The translations under genes and the position numbers were made by a program. The notes beneath the pieces are model-generated. The model searched no databases. It saw only the letters and a program-made list of their open reading frames with translations, and had not been told where the DNA came from. A stretch of 64,000 bases of DNA from Alistipes putredinis (GTDB lineage Bacteria > Bacteroidota > Bacteroidia > Bacteroidales > Rikenellaceae), in NCBI GenBank assembly GCA_022009915.1, contig CP091730.1, positions 868,001 through 932,000 of the forward strand, written 5' to 3'. Positions 47,933 to 58,562 of this stretch are shown here, in pieces (positions within the stretch are counted from its first letter, which is position 1; each line of letters begins with the position of its first letter).

Positions 47933-49630
47933 ATGAAAATACATTGGCAAATATTTACAGCAACCGCAGCAATCCTGACTGCCGTATTATTCGCATCATG
48001 CAAGAAAAGCGAACATCGTAACGAACCACGTCATAACACGTCGCATCCGGACATGGGGGCGGTGGTCGTGACCGCCGACTGGAACGGAAGGAGCGGCGAG
48101 GCCGACATCCCGCAGCAGTACACTCTGCGGATCGGCGAATCGGAGCAAGAGGCGAGCGGTGAAACAAACGTGTTGAGAGAGCTTCTGTCGCCGGACGATT
48201 ACACTCTTGCGGTGTACAACACGCCCGACCGAATTGCCGTCGTCGGCAATACCGCTTCGGTGAACGGCGCATCGGCAGGGCAGATAAAACCCATCGCCCG
48301 GTTATCTGTTCGCCTCGGTTCAGGACATCAGCGTCCGTGCGGACGACACGCTCCGTGTCACGGCCCGTATGGAGCAATTGGTACGCAGGCTCGAACTCGA
48401 ACTGACCGCCACCGAGGGCGATTACAGCCGTGTGCAATCGGCTACGGACACGCTCTCCGGAGTGGCATCGGCAGTGGACATCACAACCGGCGAGCGAAGC
48501 GCGGCGGCGCAAGTGAAGGGCACGTTCATGCAGGACGGCAACAAGTTCACCCTCTTTTTCCGGCTGCTCGGCATCATTGAGGCGGAAGCACAAACGCTGA
48601 CGGTGGACATCGCTTTCGTGGGCGGCGGTACGCAACGTATCGTGAGCGACCTCTCCGGCGATATGAGCGGTTTTTAATGACGGTGCGATGCCGATGAAAC
48701 TCACGGGCGACCTGCGCCTCCCCTCCGAAATAGGGACGGGCGCGACAATCGGCGACTGGACGGACGACAGCGATTATAATGTCACTTCCAAAGAAGTGAG
48801 GCGTTTTACGGCCGAGCAACTTAAAGTCGGCGATTACTTTTACTCCGACGGGACTTGGAGCGACGGCGGTCTGCGCAAACTCTATCGTGACGGCAAAAGG
48901 GAGATAGCAAACCCTAAACCCGCTCCCGTGAACAAATCCGAGATCGGCGCAAGCAGGACGGTTATAGGCATCGTTTTCCAGACCGACTCCGAACGCATCG
49001 GAGCCTGCGGAAAAAGGAAGCCCTCGGCGAGTACGGCTCACGGTCTTGTAATGGCCATAAGGAATGCCACGGCCGCGACTAATGTCCGTTGGGGTCATGT
49101 CTGCAATGATGAGGGTTTGGCGAAATGCGTGACAAAAGCGCAGATTTACGACGACATCAGCGGGTACGGGAACAGCCAACGGATTCGCGCCACCGGCGAT
49201 TTCGGCAACTATCCGGCGTTCAAGGCGGCCGACGATTACAACAATATGATAACTCCGGCTCCTGCGAATACGACGGGCTGGTATCTTCCCGCCTCGGGCC
49301 AGTGGTGGGACATTCTGCAAAATCTGGGCGGTTGTCCGGCATTGGCACTGTCGGACGAGCAAACCTCGACGAGTGACGGTAAAGAAGATGGCCACGCTAT
49401 CTCCTGGACTCATGTAGGCGATGTCGCCTCCGCTCTGAATGAATGGATGATACTTATCGCCGATGAGGGAAAAAAACACATTCCCCAAAGAGACCACATA
49501 TTTCTGGTCGTCCTCGGAGTATTCCGAGGACCTCGCACGTAACTGGCGCATAACTCCTTATGATTGGATTAGATGCGACTGCCCCAGCAAGAGATTCGTC
49601 TCTACCGTGCCTCTTGTTCTGGCTTTTTAA
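47933..49630 (+). CDS. FimB/Mfa2-like lipoprotein with C-terminal FISUMP/Lcl-like domain
   Basis: About 565 residues. Lipobox AVLFASCKKSEH; the N-terminal half resembles minor fimbrillins (VVVTADWNGRSGEADIPQQY, YTLAVYNTPDRIAVVGNTAS). The second half starts LKVGDYFYSDGTWSDGG and has VIGIVFQTDSERIG, GWYLPASGQWWDILQNLGG and YFWSSSEYSEDLARNW, ending VSTVPLVLAF at TAA 49628-49630. This is an Lcl/FISUMP-type module often found at pilus tips. Frameshifts near 48310, 48677 and 49470 (A7) were bridged. It lies 60 nt after the fimbrillin gene. Confidence 0.7.
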
Positions 49631-49670
49631 TTAATATATTGCGGCCAAACCTTTAATATTTATTGAAAAT

Positions 49671-51289
49671 ATGAAACTTTACAACATATACAGAACATTA
49701 CATCTGGCAGCCGTCCTCCTTGTCATCGCCTCGTGCAGCAAGGACGCGCCGATGCCGCCTGCCGATACGGAGCAAGGACAACCTATCGCAATCTCCATTA
49801 CCGACAATGGTTATGCCTCCGACACCCGCGGTGCGGCAGATGCCCCTGACACCCGTACCATGATGTTGGATTATTCCTCCGTATTCACGGAAGGCGATGT
49901 CTGCGGCCTTTTTGTGGTGCGCGGCACTCAAACAGTCTATTCCAACGTAAAACTGACCGCCGAGAAAGATGCGACATCGAGCGGTATCGTATGGAAACCG
50001 GAGAGCGGTACGACGGTTTTAGGCGGATTGCCGGACGAACACTATTATCTCTACTATCCCTATCAGGCGGATATGGCCGGCAAGACTGCTGCCCCCACAG
50101 GCTCGGCCTTGACCGATGCGGAGTTCTTTGCTCCGCTCATCGCCTCGTGGCAGCCCCAGAAAGACCAAAGCACTCACGCGGCATATACCGCCTCCGACCT
50201 GATGACCGCCAAAGGAACCGCCTCGACAGATGCGAACAACACGCTTCAACTCTCGTTCTCCATGGCTCACCGCATGGCGCTGGCCGTAGTCGAACTGCCC
50301 GCGACTATTTATAAATTTTCACATTCGGGCAACGTCATACCCGACTATGTAATCTCTACTTCGGCACAGTTCGACGCCGATGCCTTACCATACGCCTTCC
50401 CCGACGGGGTTTACCGCTATATAGTAAATCCTACGGAGGGTGCCGTGCTCTCCGCCTACGATGACGGACAACGGTATGAATTTTCTATCAAAATCGCACA
50501 CCACCAACAAACCGGCGGCAGCTACAAGATTTACAAGGTGGATGGCGGAAGGGTCGAGAAGCAGTACATATTGCATGCCGGCGACTATTTTTCTCGCCGA
50601 CGGACATCTGCTGCCGAAAGATACGGATGAGGCTAAGGTGCGGGCGGCCAAGGTCGTGGGCATCGTTTTCCAGACCGCTCCTTACCGCATCGGAGAGGCT
50701 GAAAAGAAGGCCCTCGGCGGCAAGGCGCATGCTCTTGTGATGTGCGTCAAGAGTCCGGCGGATGCCTCTTGGGGTACATATCATGATACTGAAAATCTGG
50801 CGTATTGCGATTCAAAGGCATCGCACTACAACGACATCAGCGGATACGGAAATAGCGAACATATCCGTACCAATCGCGGCAGTCTCGACGACTATCCCGC
50901 TTTCAAGGCGGCAATCGATTTCAATACGGTCGTCCCTGTCCCTGCGACGACGACGGGCTGGTATCTTCCCGCCGTAGGACAGTGGTGGGATATCATGCAA
51001 AAATCTGGGCGGTTGTCCGGCTTTGGCGCTGTCGGACGAGCAAACCTCGTCGGAAACCGGTATATGGGGATTTAAGGATCAAGGCGATGTTGTCGCCGCA
51101 CTGAATAACAGGATGAAGTACATCGCCGATAAGAACAAAACCGCATTCGACAACGGCCACTACTGGACAGCCTCGGAGTCCAAGGGCGCTGGGGTCATTT
51201 GGTCCGTGCTCAATAATAGTTATGTCGGCCGCACCGTCGGCGTCAAGTATAACCATCCTCTCAAAGTGCGTCCTGTCCTTGCCTTTTGA
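49671..51289 (+). CDS. Fimbrillin-family lipoprotein with C-terminal FISUMP/Lcl-like domain
   Basis: About 540 residues. Lipobox AAVLLVIASCSKDAP, then fimbrillin pattern TRTMMLDYSSVFTEGDVCGL, YYLYYPYQADMAGK and LSFSMAHRMALAVVELPA. The C-terminal half (after a frameshift near 50590) has VVGIVFQTAPYRIG, GWYLPAVGQWWDIMQ and, after another near 51005, GHYWTASESKGAGVIW, ending PLKVRPVLAF. It is a paralogue of the previous gene in its C-terminal domain (shared YNDISGYGNS, YPAFKAA, TTGWYLPA). Both look like adhesive pilus tip subunits. Confidence 0.75.
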
Positions 51290-51337
51290 TTGAATCCGTT
51301 GCGGCAAAGCCGCCGGACAGACTATGCAGCCATACGA

Positions 51338-51450
51338 CAGCCGTCCTCCTTGCCGTCGCCTCGTGCAGCAAGGAGGAGCCGGTGTCGGCGGCAGAGTACG
51401 TTATGGATGGCGCGGCTTTTTATGTCGGCTTTGCTCGCGGCATGCGATGA
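51338..51450 (+). pseudogene. Remnant copy of a fimbrillin lipoprotein leader
   Basis: The 37 nt from 51338 repeat those from 49708 with three mismatches and encode AVLLAVASCSKEEP, a lipobox like that of the preceding gene. The frame then runs through SAAEYVMDGAAFYVGFARGM to TGA 51448. No start codon fits and nothing fimbrillin-like follows. It is most likely the scar of a deleted tandem paralogue. Confidence 0.6.
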
Positions 51451-51492
51451 GAGTGCGCTTTCCGACCGGTTACATTATTGGATAAAATTTAA

Positions 51493-51500
51493 TATCTTTG
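51493..51500 (+). promoter_or_regulatory. -7 box of the WG-LRR-SLH operon
   Basis: TATCTTTG matches TAnnTTTG exactly; a TTA sits 20 nt upstream in place of TTG. The ATG at 51592 follows a ~90-nt leader. Confidence 0.45.
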
Positions 51501-51591
51501 TCATTGGATAGATTCCTGACCGAACCGCGTCCGGCCCTTTCAAATTATCGGGAGGGGAATAAGTTGATTCTTTAATAGATATACAAGCTGT

Positions 51592-52368
51592 ATGAAGATA
51601 AAATCATTGATAGCCGTAGCGGTCGGTGCCGCCGTTATGACGATGTCGTGGCCCGCCGGCGCCCAAGAGGAAAGGGAGCCGCAGAAGTTCGAGACCGAGG
51701 ACGGCTTCGTGTGGTACAAGTCGCGGGTAAACGGGTGCATCCAGATAATGGACAAGGACAAGAATGTCATCATTCCGGCTTCCAGAGGTTACAGGCAAGG
51801 ACGGTACAAGTCCGAATGGGGCAGATTCACCGTATCGGTGAGCGCAGGAACGAAAAATCCCGACGGAGCCCCTGAAAGCTATCATGGAATCTGTCTCGAA
51901 GACGGAACGGAGGTGATTTCCCCGAAACGCCGCTATACTTATTGCCTTTATAACAGGGGCTCGGGACGCTATACCGTGAAGAAAGGAACCAGTGTCGGCG
52001 TTTGCGACTCGACGGGCAGGGAGCTGATTTCTCCCGACTTGGGATATGAGTCGTGCAGAAAAAACCGGAAGTTCTATATTGTGGCCTCGGCGGACGGACG
52101 CGCAGGCCTGCACGACTATGAAACGGGCCGGCTGCTCATTCCGGTCAGCCGAGGTTACGCCAGTGTCTCCTATAATCCGGTGCGGGACTTCGTCGCGGTG
52201 AAAAGAGACGGCCTATGCGGCATTTGCAGCAATGACGGTACGGAAATCATTCCGCCCGTCTGGTACGACTGCATCTACAATACGGCAGTGCAGAAGTTCA
52301 AGGGAAGGCGTACGAAGGATACCATGTGGGAGGACATCGACATGAACAATCCTGTTCCGCACGACTGA
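51592..52368 (+). CDS. Secreted WG-repeat-like protein
   Basis: 258 residues, intact. Signal peptide LIAVAVGAAVMTMSWPAGA. Five or six repeats of about 30-40 residues follow, each with a glycine-aromatic or GIC/GVC turn and an ending like EVISPKR, ELISPDLG, LLIPVSRG, EIIPPVWYD, as in WG/KWG beta-repeats. WG proteins are exported and probably bind ligands; no enzyme motif is seen. First gene of an operon with the LRR and SLH proteins. Confidence 0.65.
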   Translation: MKIKSLIAVAVGAAVMTMSWPAGAQEEREPQKFETEDGFVWYKSRVNGCIQIMDKDKNVIIPASRGYRQGRYKSEWGRFTVSVSAGTKNPDGAPESYHGICLEDGTEVISPKRRYTYCLYNRGSGRYTVKKGTSVGVCDSTGRELISPDLGYESCRKNRKFYIVASADGRAGLHDYETGRLLIPVSRGYASVSYNPVRDFVAVKRDGLCGICSNDGTEIIPPVWYDCIYNTAVQKFKGRRTKDTMWEDIDMNNPVPHD

Positions 52369-52433
52369 AATACGGATTAGGCAATCAATAGAACGCTCTT
52401 GTGGCAGTGAAATTTCCAAAAAACAAAATATTT

Positions 52434-54152
52434 ATGAAAGCTCGTGCTATCATGGTCCTCGCCCTCTCGCTTTCTGATTGGAGCGCAGGGCGCTTACAGC
52501 CAGTCTATCAAGGGAGGACTGAAACAGTTCGTAAAACAAATCAACAAACAGATTGAGGATAAGTTGGAAGGTCAGCAGCCTCAAAAACCGCAGCAGCCTC
52601 AAAAGCAGCAGGAGGCCGTAAAGGAAACCGGCCGTCCCGAAAATAAGGTGACGAAGCCCTCAGCGCCGGTAGTTGCGGAGAGCCGCTCTGAAAGCGAGGC
52701 CGGACAGGCTCCCACCGTCAGACTTCCGGAGCAGCATACGGCCTTGTTCGCTCCGCTCGGCTATCCGGTGGAGGCCCAGTACGGCGTGAAGACGGCAAAA
52801 CCGTCGATGCCGCCGCGCGAACCCTCGAAGCAGGTGGACTGGGTAGGAAAGCAGCCCAATATATTCGAGCTCGACAACCAAAGTCTCGTGGACACGTATC
52901 TTCTTCTGAACGATTGTTTCGATGACGGTTATATCGAGCTTTGGTCACCGGCGCACAGTCATCTTGATAATGTGAAAGAAGAGTTGTGGGCCCGTGCCGG
53001 TGTATTGAACGATTTGGTAGAGCAGTACAACGAAGCCCATGACGAATACGGCATGGAGGATACCCCGCAGTGGGTCGTGGACGGTATTCACGACAAGATT
53101 GGGACCATACTCGACGGGCGCAGCTACAAGACGGTGATAAAATCGTCGCTGGTGCCTATCTTTACGATGCGCGGCACCTTTATCAAAGATGAAACAAAGG
53201 CTTATTTCGCGGCTCACGGAGGGTATGAGAATGCCGTCAATGTGAATTGGACCAAATGGGATCCGCGTCCGGTGAAGATGGGCATCTCGACCTCGGTTCC
53301 CGGGCAGACGGGAAAAGTTCTGGACGAAGTGGCGGCCGGAGCTACCGTCGATGTGGATGGCGTCGCGTATGTTCTGCATAACGACGGTTACCATGCCTTC
53401 GCTTCCGAGGCGGTCAATACGGCCGTTGCAGGCAAGGATATGGTCATGCCCGATTACATAATGTACAAAGGGAAGAAGTATTCCGTGAAGACGATGCGCG
53501 GCGACCTCTTCTCGGGAACCACGATAAAGTCGGTTAAATTGCCCAGTACCCTGATAGAGATTTCCAACTCTGCGTTCAGAGGAACCCCTATAACGGAGAT
53601 AGTAATTCCCGCTTCCGTGAAACGTGTTCAGGGTTCGGCGTTCTATAATTGCAGCAACCTCTCGAAAGTCGTGTTCGAAGGGGACGTTATCGACGAGATT
53701 GGCGGCTGCTTCCAGAACTGTACGGCACTCCAAAGCATTAAATTCCCTCGCCGCATCAATGAACGCATGAGCTATGACATGTTCAGCGGATGCACCAACC
53801 TCACGGAAGTCACCCTGCCGGAGAACATCACGGAAATCCCGCAGTCGATGTTCGAGGGCTGCAAGAAACTTACGACTGTCAGCATTCCTGCGGGTGTCAA
53901 GAAAAATCGGCTCGCAGGCCTTTTTCCGGCAGCGGAATCGTCTCGCTCGACATTCACAACGTGACCGAATTCGACGGGTTCTGCTTCTTGAACTGCAAGA
54001 ACTTGAAAACCGTGAAGTTGAATTCGAGCCTGAAAGATGATTTCCTTATGGAGGTTTATGATGAATTCATGGGTTGCCCGCTTTTGGAGGTGAAGTACGT
54101 CAATAACCAGTATGTATTTCCGGAGGGCCTTATATTCGTCGATGGAGAATAA
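52434..54152 (+). CDS. BspA-type leucine-rich repeat secreted protein
   Basis: About 572 residues. After a correction near 52475 the start reads MKARAIMVLALSLLIGAQGA, a signal peptide. A Gln/Lys/Pro-rich linker (residues ~35-70) and a unique domain precede BspA/LRR_5 repeats from about residue 360, for example TTIKSVKLPSTLIEISNSAF, ITEIVIPASVKRVQGSAFY and LTEVTLPENITEIPQSMFEG. A frameshift near 53908 (A5) was bridged. Such repeats occur in surface adhesins of oral and gut Bacteroidota. The gene lies 65 nt after the WG gene. Confidence 0.8.
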
Positions 54153-54170
54153 CACGGAGGGGCAGTCGAT

Positions 54171-56568
54171 ATGAACGGAAAGACAATCATACTTATGCTT
54201 GCGGCGGCGATGCTGCTGCCGCTGCATTCTTCGGCTCAGGACAAGCCGAAAGTCAAATCCGTGGATTTGACCATTCCCGTGCCTACTCCGTGCATGACGC
54301 TCGAAGATGCGCGTGAGTTCCAAAGTGAAAAGCGCCAAGACGGAGTTCGGAGACCTTGCCGCCACCGGAGACATAACGGTCAGTTCGTTGGACTGGGACG
54401 GGGACTTCGTCGAGAACGATGACGGAGACATGTTCTTCAAGGACGGGTTCAACTATAAGGTAAGACTCCAATTCATGGTGAATCCGAGCGGCGGGTACAC
54501 CACGGACTACGTGTTCAAGAACAACGACTACTATATCGACGGCACGCGCATAAAGGCAACGCTCAACGGGGTCGAAGCCCGAGTGCTGTACAGCGCTCCG
54601 TATTTCATAAACATCGAACTCATAATGAAAGTCGGAGCCGGCGGCGCGAATTCCGACAGGGCTGCCGCCCAACGGGCGAAGTCCGATTATGAACTCAACA
54701 AGAACTCGTATCGCGGTTCTTTGAAGGCGTATTCCATCGAGAAAGCGGATTTGATGTGCCCCGACACCAATCCTTGCGATGTGGTAGTGGTAACCGACTC
54801 GTATGATCCGACATTCTATGCCAACCACAGTTCAAGCGATTTTTACGGCCAGAAATGTATGCGCGTCACCAAACTTATCGTCGATACCGACAAGGATATA
54901 ATTTATACGTTGAAGGCGAGCGATATAGTCAATACGATTCAAGGACCGTACAACATCCGCGAGGTGTGGCTCAGCGACAAGGTGGATATCGTCACATTCG
55001 TGAGGACCGTATTCAACGTCGTGCGGGTGAACGGCTATACTCCGGAGAACAGCGACATATACTACCCTACGTACAGTATGCTTATGTATTCGAGCAGGGC
55101 CACGCTGTTCATTCCCGAGTCTGCCGCTGCCGACGTGAAGGCCATTTTTACCAGACCGACTTGGAGCTATCATACGCTGTTTACGGTAAAAACGTATTCC
55201 GGAGACGTCTATGCTGCGCAGAAAGCCGGAGCCGGTGCGGCGAAACCGTTCTGTACGAACCACGTCTACAATGACAAGGTCGCCGCTGCCGACAAGATAT
55301 ACAAGTATTCGGTATGCGGAACCAACAACCGCTATTACTACTCGTGCCGGATATGCGGACGGAACGAACACGACCCGAAGCACATTTTCATCGATTCGAA
55401 TGAAGCAGGGGCATCGTACCACAGTTACGAAAGTCCGCTTGCCGACGAGCAGGCTTATGTAGGTGTGAATGCCTCCGGACATCATGTGTGGTGGTACAGC
55501 TGCATCTGGTGCGGCCATTCGCAGGGGTACGACCAGAAACATATCACGAAAAGCGAGTGGCTTTCCAGCGGCAACGAGGCGTCATACGAGCAGTTCAAGC
55601 AGGCTATGCGCGAGCAGGCGGAAGATTTCGAAAGTCAGGCTCTTTTGAAAACCACCGCTTTGCCCGGAATGTTCATCCTGCCATACAAGTCGAGCGCGAA
55701 GACGAGCGCGGCGTTCCAAAGCTGCGTGAACTTTGCGCTTAACGACAATCTGCTGGATGACGCCGTTCTGGGGAATGACTATACCGTGCCGGTTACCCGA
55801 TTGCAGCTCAAATCGCTGGCGGTGCGTCTTGCGGAGGAACTCATCGGACACGAAATTGCGGTGGACAAGAAGCAGCGCAGCCTCTTTGCGGACGATTATT
55901 CTGCAAAGGCCGCAGCAATGGGGCTTCTGGACGGACATTTCTCTCCGTCATCCTCGGGGGCGCAGGCCGACAATACTCCGGCGACACGTCAGGAGGTCGC
56001 GGCGATGATTTACGGAACTTTGCGCTACATCGAAAAAAACAGGGCGTATACTCGTACACGGAGTACGATTCCGGTCTTTCGCGCTACTCGGATTGCGACC
56101 GCATAGCCCCGTGGGCGAAGGAAGCCATGGCCTTTATGGATGCGCTCGGACTTCTGAAAGGCACGTCCGAGACCGTGCTTGCACCCGAAGCCGTCTGCAC
56201 TATCGAAAAGGCGGTCGAGGTTGCTGAAAAGAGCACCCACGCCCAGCAGTTGGGATGGTATCAGGCAAGAAGGCTGGGGCGAGGGCTCCGGACGGGAATA
56301 TTCAGGTCATGTGCATATCATACCCGTGCATGGCGGAAATATCAATGAGTTCATTTCCCCGGGCGAGAGAGTATGGGTCACCGGGCCGCGTTTAGGTCAG
56401 ATGTGGGATTTCCTTCCTATCGTGGACCCGTATTCGGGACAGACTATGTATGTCAAGGCCGAGTGGTTCCGTCCTGTCCGCAAATATGTGTTTACGTCCG
56501 ACAGGACCACTTTCGAACCGCTGCATACAAGGGATTATATCGACGGTGTGTCTGTTTTCGGGGAATAG
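54171..56568 (+). CDS. Secreted protein with CxxC cluster and three SLH-like domains
   Basis: About 799 residues. Signal peptide MLAAAMLLPLHSSAQ. The N-terminal domain (residues ~30-160) has DGFNYKVRLQFMVNPSGGY. A middle region has paired cysteines, SVCGTNNRYYYSCRICGR and WWYSCIWCGHSQGYDQKH. From about residue 520 come three SLH-type repeats: TVPVTRLQLKSLAVRLAEEL, TPATRQEVAAMIYGTLRYIE and DRIAPWAKEAMAFMDALGLL. The C-terminal ~80 residues (GGNINEFISPGERVWVTGP) are beta-rich. Frameshifts near 54305, 56050 and 56265 were bridged. SLH domains bind wall polymers in other phyla and are rare in Bacteroidota. Last gene of its operon. Confidence 0.72.
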
Positions 56569-56682
56569 CGCCTATGGAAAAACCGGATTCTGCACGTTGA
56601 AGCCGCAGGCCGGATAGCAGGCGCAGACACTTGTCGCACGCGCGGGTAATGCAGGCCGGATTCCGGCAGCCGCATATTACGA

Positions 56683-56729
56683 AAAAAACGGGCACGGAGT
56701 AATTTTTTTCTGCTCCGTGCCCGTTTTTT
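56683..56729 (+). terminator. Rho-independent terminator after the SLH gene
   Basis: A stem of about 16 bp, aaaaacgggcacggag paired with ctccgtgcccgttttt, with a T-rich loop and a final T-tract. Confidence 0.85.
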
Positions 56730-57229
56730 CAGCCGAAAGATTATCGTTCGGGTGCGGAGAAAGGATGCGGATAATAATTTTTCTGCGATTTTTGCCGATT
56801 TCGGACTTTTTTTACGCACCGCGCGACAATTTTTCGAAAGTGAAAACGCTGCCTTTTTGCGGTGTCCGGCAGCGCCCGAAAGGGCATCGGCCATGCGCTC
56901 TTTGGGAAAGACATTCAGAAAGTGCGGACCTCGTTTTTTTGCGAATATCGGGCATGCGGGGTTTCTCGGCGCGGCCGCAGTGGAGGCCGGAAACGGGAGG
57001 CCGTGAAGCAAAAAGACCGGACGATTTGTTTTTGTCTGGAAAAATTATAGTAACTTTGCCCCCATAGGGCAGGGAATTGTGAAAAATTAAAAAAATTGTT
57101 GTATTAACATTGAATGAACGCTGCCATGTGTTTGTATGGAAAAATGTCCGATCGGGGTTGCGAAGTGCTTTGCCTTTTCCAGATTCGTGTAATATATAAC
57201 CGAATAATTTCTTCATAATAGTCTTCCCT
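56730..57229. other. Intergenic region with a promoter for the second pilus operon
   Basis: No gene is supported on either strand in these 500 nt. TAACTTTG at 57051-57058 is an exact plus-strand -7 box, and TTG elements stand 16 and 22 nt upstream. The leader to the ATG at 57230 is about 170 nt and AT-rich. Confidence 0.55.
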
Positions 57230-58562
57230 GTGAAAAGTCCGATTCAAGCTATAATCTTTCTATTCGTGCTGTGTGCATTTCCTTTCGTTGCATCTGCTTA
57301 CGAAGCGAAAGACTCTGTGCGTGTGTATTTTCGGCAGGGGAGGACGGACATAGATACCGGCCGGCATGAGAACGCCGGCGCCCTCATGAAACATATGACT
57401 TGGCGTTTTCTGACCGACGGACCGGACTCGACTTTCCGAATAAACAGGATTCTCGTAGTGGGCGGCGCTTCGCCGGAGGGCAGCGTCGCACTGAACCGCT
57501 GGTTGTCGGAACGGCGTGCCGAGAGGTTGTACGACCGTATCTGCCGCTATTATCCGTTGCCCGACTCGTTGAAAACGTCGGTGTTTCTCGGCAGGGACTG
57601 GACGGGCCTGTACCGCCTTGTGCAAAACGACGAGAACGTACCTTACAGGGACGAGGCCTTGAAGACGCTTGACGCGGTAGTTTCAGCAGCCGATGACGCA
57701 GGCGAAGCGAGCGGATTCAATCGCTTGAAGCAGCTGCGCGGAGGTGTGCCTTACAATTATATGTACCGAAACCTTTTCCCCGAATTGCGGAGCGCCGTAC
57801 TGTACGTGTGGTACGACAGAATGCCGGCGGAGAGCGTCTGCGATACGCGGAAAATGAAGGGGCTGGATTCGTTCGAAAGCGAACAGGCATACGCTCCTTT
57901 CGCTGCGTTGAGGGGGCGCGTATCGGACATGCTTTACGACGCGCCGCTGCCGTGGCAGGATGCTGCCGGCCGGAGTGGCGAGACGCCGCATTCGGGAACG
58001 TGCACGACCCCCCCCCGTACATTTTGGGGAGGGATAAAGTCGAACTTGCTTTATGATGCGCTGCTGGTCCCGAACATAGGCATCGAGCCTGTACCTCGGA
58101 CGGAACTGGTCGGTGGCCTGCAACTGGATGTATTCGTGGTGGAAAAACGACCGCGTGCACTATTACTGGCGTGTTTACGGCGGCGATGCCGAGTTGCGCT
58201 ACTGGTTCGGAAAGCAGGCCCGTAAACAACCTCTGACCGGACATCATGTCGGTCTCTACGGGCAGATGATTACCTATGATTTCGAGCTCGGCGGCGAGGG
58301 CTTTCTGGCCGACAGGTGGACCTACGGGTGCGGGTTGTCCTATGGCTATTCGCTTCCGGTCGCCCGTCGTCTGAATGTCGATTTCACTGCCGGCATAGGG
58401 TACCTGAGCGGTACGTACAAGAGGTATCTGCCGATTGACACCCATTACGTATGGCAGAGCACGCACCAGAGACGCAGCATTCTTCCGACGAAGCTCGAAG
58501 TTAGTTTAGTATGGCTTATCAGCGTCGAAAAATCGGCGGCAAGGAAAGGAGGCCGGCGATGA
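57230..58562 (+). CDS. DUF3575 pilus-locus outer-membrane-associated protein
   Basis: About 443 residues. Signal peptide AIIFLFVLCAFPFVASAY, an OmpA-like-order N-terminal region with VYFRQGRTDIDTGRHENAG and LVVGGASPEGSVALNRWLSE, then the DUF3575 beta-barrel-like C-terminus: IKSNLLYDALLVPNIGIE, SWWKNDRVHYYWRVYGGDAE, GHHVGLYGQMITYDFELGG and LSGTYKRYLPID. DUF3575 proteins begin many Bacteroidales fimbrial loci. One frameshift near 58105 was bridged. A nine-C run lies inside the gene at 58008-58016. Its stop overlaps the next ATG. Confidence 0.8.
58008..58016 (+). repeat. Homopolymeric C9 tract inside the DUF3575 gene
   Basis: Nine consecutive C residues in the codons for TPP within GTCTTPPRTFW. 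It is the longest C/G run noticed in the window and is in frame as given. Such tracts are prone to slippage in replication and in sequencing. Confidence 0.85.

Noticed and set aside
56812..57216. A 134-codon minus-strand frame in the intergenic region
   Set aside because: Low-complexity basic product, no motif, and it covers the promoter of the second pilus operon.
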